Source of the DNA: Lateolabrax maculatus
Taxonomy: Eukaryota; Chordata; Actinopteri; Acropomatiformes; Lateolabracidae
Assembly (NCBI GenBank): GCA_031216445.1
Contig: CM062219.1
Coordinates: forward strand, 6,399,001 to 6,463,000
Direction: 5' to 3'
Length of the DNA: 64,000 bases
Both the position numbers and the translations under genes were made by a program. Positions 35,901 to 44,900 of the stretch are shown piece after piece (within the stretch, counting starts at the first letter, position 1; each line of letters begins with the position of its first letter). The notes under the pieces were generated by a model that had not been told where the DNA came from, made no database searches, and worked only from the letters and a program-made list of their open reading frames with translations.

Positions 35901-38900
35901 CACTTAGCTCCATTCTTGCAGGGGGTGCTGGCACACTCGTCTATGTCCACCTGACACAGACTCCCGGAAAAACCTGCAAATGCATTAAACAAAATACAGA
36001 AACTTTTCTTTAGATTACTGTTTAAATGTGTGAAAGTTCCAAACAATAATTTAGCTCGTTATATTCTGTATATCACGTCTACAGTGTGCATAACGCAAAA
36101 ATCAAGAACAGAAGAGCTCTTTTTCATCTGCAGTAGGTCTGCATGACGCTGAAGGACCTAATGAATCATTCCACAACACCCCTTCCACCTCCACCCCCCC
36201 TCCTCCTCGGTTCTTACTGTGCAGGGAAATCTTTCTTTCAAACCACAACACAAAGGCCTCCAGCTTACCGGCCATAAACCAATCCCTGCCCCCCAATTTT
36301 GGCGCTAAGCTTTAACACAAACTCTCATGCCCGCCAAATATGCTAATGTTTCTGCAATCTGATCCACTCTGTACTGTTCAGCCGAAAACTCTTCAGTGAC
36401 ACTATTACAAGTAGATAATTCACATTCAATCTGTGAACCATATATGGCGTCCTGTACTCATTTACAGCTAAGTTAAAGTTTTACCCTTTTATAGCCTCGT
36501 CTCAGCTCCCATTGTCCGTCCAAAAGAGGGTTAAATTAGACCCAAAGGATCCAAGAATCTATTCCTTTCATTCCAATTAACTCTATCATCTTTCACATTC
36601 CTAAATATTTTCTTACCTTTGGGGCACTCGCAGTGGAAGGAGTTGATCTTGTCTATGCACTTGCCATTGTTGAGACAAGGCTGGCTGGCACACTCATCTG
36701 TGTTGATGTGACAGAACACACCCTCATATCCTGAAATCCCACAGACACATGAGGATAAAAAGAGTTATTAGTCAAATCGTGTTTCTTTTCGTATCCCAGA
36801 TATCACTGTCCCAGGGACAAAGATTCATGAAATTTACTTTCCCCTTTCCCTCTCCATGCAATATAAACCAATGCTCTCACCTGGCATACAGATGCAGTGG
36901 AACCCTCCAATCTGGTCCAGGCAGGTGGCATCATTATGGCAAGGATTAGACATGCATTCATTGACGTCCATCTCGCAACGAGGTCCTTCATATCCTTGAA
37001 GACACTTACACTGAAAAGAGCCTTTGGTGTTGAGGCAGCGACCACCATGTTCACAAGGGTTGGCACCTACAACATTAAAGATACAAGTTGTCATACGTAT
37101 GTGGTCACTTATGCAGAAGAACCAGAAGAACAAAACAGTTGACTTTATAACCTACCGAGGGAGCACTCGTCAATGTCCAGGTTGCAGGCTGACCCAGTGT
37201 AACCTGGGGGGCAGGTGCAGATTGCCTTGCCATTGACTGGGTTGGTGTCACAGTTGGAACCCTTTTGACATGGATTGCTGATGCAGGCGTCATCAAGGTG
37301 GCACAGCAAACCTGTGGGCACAACCAGAACCCATTTTCATCAAACTGTATCATTACGTTTAATCACTCCATTGAGGTCATAACGTGTGTGTGCGATATTT
37401 GTGGAAAAGCCATAGTAGCCACAGGCAGTCGTACCTGTGCGCCCATGAGGACACTCGCAGAAGAAGGAGGCTACGCGGTCGTGGCAGGTGGCGCCGTGGT
37501 AACAAGCCGCGCTGGCACAGTCGTCAATGTTCTCGCTGCAGTCGTCACCCGTCCACCCGTTGACGCAGACGCAGTGATAGCTGCCGTGAGTGTCGTGGCA
37601 CGTACCTCCATTCTGGCATGCATTGGGCATCAACTCACACTCGTCCACATTTTCTGTGCAGTATTGACCTGAAAGGATTTATACAGACAAAAAGGGCATA
37701 AGCACAGTGTGAGGAGAAGTTTATAAATGTTTTCTTAGTATTTTTTCTGACTTAATTTTAAAGTTTAAAGTCTACGGTTACTCTCTTAGCAAAAGGTCAC
37801 CTGTGTAATGAGGTGGGCACTGGCAATTGTAGGTGTTCACACCATCCACACACACACCACCATTCTGGCAGTTGTGGCCCGGACAGTCATCGATGTTGTG
37901 CTCACAGTGCTGACCAGTGAAGCCTGCCGAACAGGGAGAGAGCAAGACAAAAAAGAGACAAGATGTGAAAAAGTGGCAGTTAACAAATATACAGAAAAAG
38001 ATCTAGTGACATTTGCTTTTCCTCTTGTTATCACCGTACACTTAGGCAAAAGATAAGCTCTCTAAATCCTCGTGGCAGATTGTTTTAATGCCCTGTAGGT
38101 GACAATGCAACATGTCTCCTCCTCAAACATCAAAGGCTTGAGTGGGTGTTTTACAGCCACGATAGTCTGATTAACTATCAACCCGCAGCTCCGCAGGTGC
38201 CCGTGCAGCTTCGCTATCTCGCCGCATTCCAGCACGGACACCCACGAGAGACACACAGCGTGGGTTAAACTTTAACACACAAGCCCACAATATCCCTCAT
38301 TCATCTGCATATCTAAACAACTTGCTCTGTGCTGGTCATGAGCCCTCAATCAGATGATAACACAGGCGGCTGAACACATTAAATAACGAACAAACATCGA
38401 AACTTTCCGAGGAATAGAAATATGCTTATTACATTGTGGTTTGGAGGAAAAAAAGTTCCTCACAGCTGCTGTTTTGCCTCTAACAGCAGTAACCATAATT
38501 GCCCAAGATGAACAAGTTTTACACAACACTGCAACGGTTTTGGGTGCCAACACAATAAAGATGCCAAACAGACCGGCTGCATTCAGCTGAAAAACAAGAT
38601 ATTTTTGTGTGTGTGTGACCTCGCGACTAGGGTGTGTATATCTATACGTTTATGTGTATGTGCGTATCCTTGGTGTTGTGGGGGCTAGCTGGTGATTATC
38701 AGAAGGAAACGTCTGTGTGACTGCATCCTGCCAGCGGAGGCTGGCAGAGAGCGGTGGGAGAGGGGGGTAACCAGAGACTATCAGGTTTTACTACAACAAC
38801 AGACTGGCTTTAAGTGATGTAATAGGAAAACAAAAGTGTGTGTTTTGTTGCTGCTCTAGCCACATGCAACTCCGTATGTCAACAAACAGAAGTGAACTAC

Positions 38901-41900
38901 TATTGTTCTGCTCATTTACGCGGAGATTTGTGTTTGTGTGTTACCTGGCAGGCAGCTGCAATCGTAGATGGTGTCTCCCTTCTGGACACAGGTGCCTCCA
39001 TTGTGGCATGGCGAGGGGCTGCATGGCATGTACGTGGTCTCACAGTGTTGGCCAGTGTACTCTTGAGGACAGCGGCAGTGGTATGAGCCCACCTCGTTCA
39101 CGCACACCCCACCATTGAAACAGGGAGAGGGAGTCTGGGCGCACTCGTTGACGTCTTGCTTGCAGGTCTGACCATGGAAGGCCGGTGGGCAGGTGCAGAT
39201 GTAGGTGGAATCAAAGGCTGAGCACTGGCCACCGTTTGCACATGGATTGGAAGCGCACGGGTTGGCGAGCTGGCAGGTTTTACCTTGAAAACAAAACAAC
39301 ACGAGAGAGTCATTCATTATTATGGGTCAGAGAAAGCAGAGTATTAAATTAAGTTTTCTGATAAAATAGTATCTACGTACCTGACCACCCAGGGGGGCAG
39401 CGGCAGCGATAGGCAGCGAGGGTAACGAGGTCACATGTTCCTCCATTGCGACAGGGGGAGCTCATGCAGGCGTGGTTGGTGGGGGTCAGGCACAGCCGGT
39501 CGGTGAAACCCAGGCGGCACATGCAGCGGAAATCGAACGTGTTGCCATGGGAAACAGCGCGGCATTCGCCACCGTTGCGGCAGGGTGAAGGGCTGCAGGG
39601 ACTTGGATACTGGCACCGGTTGCCTACGTAGTCACTGGGACACCTGGGAGTAGACAGTGAAGGGGGGAAGTAGTGGTGATTAGAAAACAAGGATCTTTTT
39701 TCTTTCTTTTTTTTTTTTTGTCTAAATCATGGGAACAATTATCCAAACAAAAGGGGAATGAGAGGAGGGAGTAGTGTAGGGGGACTGAAACTTTCCCGCC
39801 CAGGAAAGTCCCACTGCAGCGGGGCAGGGACAGCATGTTGTTCTAGTGTGTCTCTCTGGATTAGACTCCCTCAGAACCTTGAAAACACATTCTGCTGGGA
39901 CAACAGACGCAACAAAATAGTCCAGCCCTAACAGCCCGTTCCCATCTACCTTTCGCCCCCACGCTGTCCACACTCATCCTGAATGACCCTAGAGATCAAG
40001 GGGACTGTGCCGGCTCTGGATGTCCTGTATGAAGCACTGCATTCAGGCCCTAAGCCCCTGGGTGCTTCCCTCCCATCCAGACTGAGGATGGATGCTGCTA
40101 CAGTCACATAGCTCAAACTGGCTGATTATGAGGAGTGAAGGCGCAGAAACTCGACAAAGAAGTGGACTGTCCTTCCTTTTGCAGTGTCTGGGTAATAATG
40201 CATCTAAAAAAATAAAAATAAAAATAAAAATGACAAGGAACTCACTGGTATTGGATTTCACACTGCAAACTGCTTAGACATCATTTGATATGCAGCTTGT
40301 ACATCATGGTGAAGTCCTATCTGTCACGTGCAGGAGGATTTAAAGTCAGAGGAAAAAAAAAAAAAGTGTGTTCCTGTTTGAATTGGGGCTTGTGTGAGAG
40401 TGTGTAGTTGTGCATACGGGCGCGCGAGTGTTTATGTGTAAGGGAGGGCATCTGTTGGCCTCCGAGTATCTCCACAGGGAGCAGGTGCGCATGTTAATGA
40501 AGGCAGCTGTTGGACAGGACTCCTCCCCCCCCCCCCCCCCCCCCCCCCCCCATCCCTCCTCCCTCCCTCCCCTCTGTCCCCTTGTCAGATGGGGGGTGCC
40601 GACAAGCCAACCTCTCCTCCAGGGACATAAAGAACCCATGTGAAGTCAGCTGTTGCAACTTCTGTCTCTTCACCCCCCCCCAGCCACCACACTCATTCCT
40701 AATTCCTCTCTTCCTTACCTGTTCCTCTTCTGATTTCCCTATTTTCTATGAAACACTGACTCTTCTTTCCCTCCAGGCTCCTTCCTGTCTCTGCTTCGAC
40801 TCACATTCAGCTATTCGATGCTCTGTGTTCTCGTTTCTCTCCTGTGTTGACTTTTTACAACTCCCAGCAGTTTGCTTTTTACAGCGTTCCCCTTATGTCA
40901 CACGGGACTGCTGAAAACTCCTCTGTTGACTCAGTTAGGTGAGACCAATCAGGGAGTTTTTAACAGTCCCATGTGCCCCACAGGGAGCCCAGACAGTTGC
41001 AATTGGCAGAAGACTGTAAAAGTATTTTGGGTGGCTTTGAAGTTTCCCTGCTTCCCATTTCACTTTACCATGAAAACACACTGAATAATCACTAATATCT
41101 GTTTTGGTATAAAATCAGTTTTTGAAGGTATGATGAACCAGATGTTATTAATGGTGTGTGTGTGTGTGTGTGTGTGTGCCTGCACTCGTGTGTGTGTGTA
41201 TCATCCCACGCTAACTAACTGTAATAGATCCTCTTTGTCCTGAAGTCAGCCCAGTCTGAGATAAAGATCCACCCACATGCTGAAAAGCTAAGCAGCACAC
41301 ACCACGGCAACAGGTCTCTCCCAGCGATGCAATGTCCCCTCAGGCCGGAGCAGATGCTTCCCCGACCTCTGACCCCAAACACTTTTGTGACTGCGGGACG
41401 GCCTCTTTGCCTTCTCTCCCCTCTCTCTTTTCTCCCTGCTGGGCCTGATCTACCATCTGCCACTCTGGGGGTGACTTTATCCTCCGACACAAAACCAGCC
41501 ACACTGTGTGATGTAAATGCCACCGCTGTGGAAAATGTTATGTAAATGTCTGAGGGCGACATACAGTTATCATGTGTATGAGTATGACTTTTATACTCTG
41601 TTTTTCTTTCGTGTTGTTTATGGAAATAGTACATCACCATCTCTCTTTTCTCGTTCACTTCAACACTCACTCCCCCCTTTTTCTCTTTAAGTTGCTATTT
41701 GTTTCTGCCCTTTCCTCCTGACTCATTTTGTCTAGTAAGCTGATGTTCCCATGCATGTGTCTAATCATTATCCAGGGTCTGACCCCTGGGCTCCACATTT
41801 GTTAGTAAGACCAAGAAAAGGACAGTGAAGCTAGAGGAAATGAGAAATGTACTGGGTCTGAAAGGCTCTGAACTCCCACTACAATGATTTATCTGCACTT

Positions 41901-44900
41901 CACTAGGGTGGGTTTGATAGTGTTTGATAATTTGTTTCTTTAAGTAACAAAAAGGATCATAAAGAGATCGTGATTAAGATATTTCTTATCTCACTCTCTG
42001 TGATTTATGAGGGTCAGCCACAGTGACAAAGGCTGAGCACCTGCTTAACTAATTACTGCCAGATCACTCTCACCCACAAAATATCAGTTAACAAACACCA
42101 GGATCGTAACAACTATGTGAGTGAGCGATACCCCTTGCTCTACTGGTGGCAGATTTATTTCAGTGAGAGTCCGTACTCTCTCAACACTGTGGAGACATTC
42201 CACCTCACAGTCAAACAATGAAAAACAACTGCATGCCGCTCCACTTTTTAAGATGTTTATCAGTGACAGCACACCTGCTAAAGTAGGCTACCATAAGTCC
42301 ATTACTCAGGTGGGTACACAACATGTAACCACAACATCCTCAGTTTGGAGCCGAACTGGGATCATTATCACATGTCAACCCCCCAGCTCTTCTTCCCAGT
42401 CTTCCTTGTCTCTTGTAGCAGATGGCTCTCATGCATGGAAATAAAACAGAGATAGGGAAACATGCACACACCCATGTATGCATCTAACCCATTTACCCCA
42501 TTGCCCCACGCCCTGTGGTGCGCAACATTGACCTGCCTAAAGAGTTGGTGTTTCTGCATTTGACAGCCTGCGCTGGTGCCTGTGAACTTTCAGCACCCAC
42601 TAGAGCCAAATAGCCTGTTATCTCTGTGCTCTGACAGCAAAGCTTTGATCGCCCAGCTCTGAGGATGTCCAGACTCTGGATCCTGATCACTGCCCTGTCT
42701 ACTCTGAGGCCCTGTCCACACTAAATGTGGGGAAATATGTATCGAAGGTTTTCCCCACAGTAGCTTTTTTGCGGTTGTCCCACCAACCTCATTCCCGCTG
42801 CATCCGAGTGACTCTGGCATCTGGGGAATGGGCCCAACCAGGGGAGTGGCAGCCTCAGAGCTTAAACCCCAATAAAAGCCCAACACCAGCAGGCACACTT
42901 GACCCAGCCATGCACTTGTATGCTCCTGATTCGCTTAAGCCCACAAGGAGCTGAGCCTTAACAGAGACCTGCTCCGTAATCCTATAGGAGGACAAATGAA
43001 GAGCGGCATTCCTTGAGGGAGGGTGGAAGCTCTTTTTAGTGGTGCTGGGCACAGTCTTTATGTGTGAGACATTTTATCATCAATATGCAATACCAAACAG
43101 CTATGTGCAAGGTCATAGAGGTCTGATCACACCAACCAATGCAGACTTTCAGTCATTTTTCTGTCTTGAGGCTATTTCTGTTAGTATTTGAGACATGTAG
43201 CAAGACAGTTGAGATGTTTTCTGAGTTTATTATTAACAGTCACCTCAGACCAAAACAGTGTCTATTTCAGCAAAGCAGCATCGACAGTCAGTCAGTCATG
43301 CAAGCAGGCAGTCGGGGGCAACAACCTTTCAACCTCACTATGCCCTCATTACTGTCTTACCAACGGAAACTAAATTTGACTCACATGCCGTGCCATTACA
43401 CGTTTTTAAACTGCCTACAGAACAAGACGACTAGAGCTCCATGGGAAACAGGAAGCCCCAGACCTTCAGATAACCTCTCACTTCATAGAACTGAGTGCTT
43501 CCCCATTACGGTGGCTTGTTGTTGTTTCTGTGTGTCTAATTCCACTACGAACTGAAGTGCACTTTTTTGTTTGGACCAGACTGATTTGTGATGATTTCAC
43601 ATCATATGACTTTAGTTGAATTCACAATTTGGTGTGATTAAGTTACTTTTAAATCAGATATTTAAAGGTATTTAACTGTAAATAAATGTTGTGTATTAAT
43701 TTTGAGGTATCGATAAATGGAAAGGGGGAACGCTTATTATAAATTTAAAAGGCTGAAGTAAATTTAGCACCTGATGAAGGCGAGATAGCCAAAAACATTG
43801 GTCTATGGTCTGTTTTTGTTGTTGTTGTTGTTGCTGTTGTTGTTGTACAATAATGAGCCTTAAAGTTCATAAAATGAATGCATTACAACAAGCCTCTGTT
43901 ATGCAGTTTGCTGGACAGCCTGAAAATTTGAAACCCTTTTTTCTTAAATTCACCTTTTCTATTGTTACTCCTTCCCCCCTTCATTTTTATAGCAGGTACT
44001 GTACTGTAACAAAAGTACCCCAATCAACCACAGAGAGATAAATATACAGCAATTAAATAAACAGGACACAAGCCAGTTCCTGTTTTAGGGACGATCCATA
44101 TAGAAAAGACTGAAATTAAGGGTGACTAATTTTAGAACCAGGGAGGAAAGAAAACATCCTTTCTGCAGGAAAAGGTAATGGAATACCGATTGTGTCTCAA
44201 CACAGGCTTAATCCCACTAAACCCATCCATAAGACACCTGATTACCACAGTTTACACCAAGCCTAACCCTGTTCTCTATGCCAACATGTGATTTCACTCT
44301 CTGTTCTTACACTCGTGGGAACTGTACTGAAAGAAGATTTAAATGTACCATGCCACTCAAATCTGTGTCACCATATGCTTACACACTGTTGCACAAACCG
44401 CAATGCACAGCATGACTCACTGGTAACACCAAGAGCTGCATATGTGGGTTTGAAGCATTTTAGCGTTTCAATCTTTGGCCCTCCATTTAACCTCATGCAA
44501 CTAATTCCTGAAATGGGGCATCGGTTTTCCTCGGTCATCACAGTTCCAGCCTCTTCTTCTTGTTAATCAGTCCGCAAAACTTTCCCCTGGTGGACTTTAC
44601 ACATGTCACCAGCCATTTCCAAATTGAACTTACCAGTAAGTGTGACACAAAATTCGAATGGTGATGATAAAAGCAGAAGTTGGACCACTATTGGAACCCC
44701 CCCCCCCCCCCCTCGTCCCCAGTATAGACGCTACACTCTGACCCCAGAGCACTGGCGCTGAATCTCCCAGTGCACCCCGTGATGGCTGGTTGGCTTGGCA
44801 AGGATGAATGATTAATGAGAGGAAAAGCAAGGAGGAAGAGAGCGCGCGGGTGGGTGAAGTGATGCTCTTATCCTGTCTGTTTTTAATTGGACTGAGCAGA

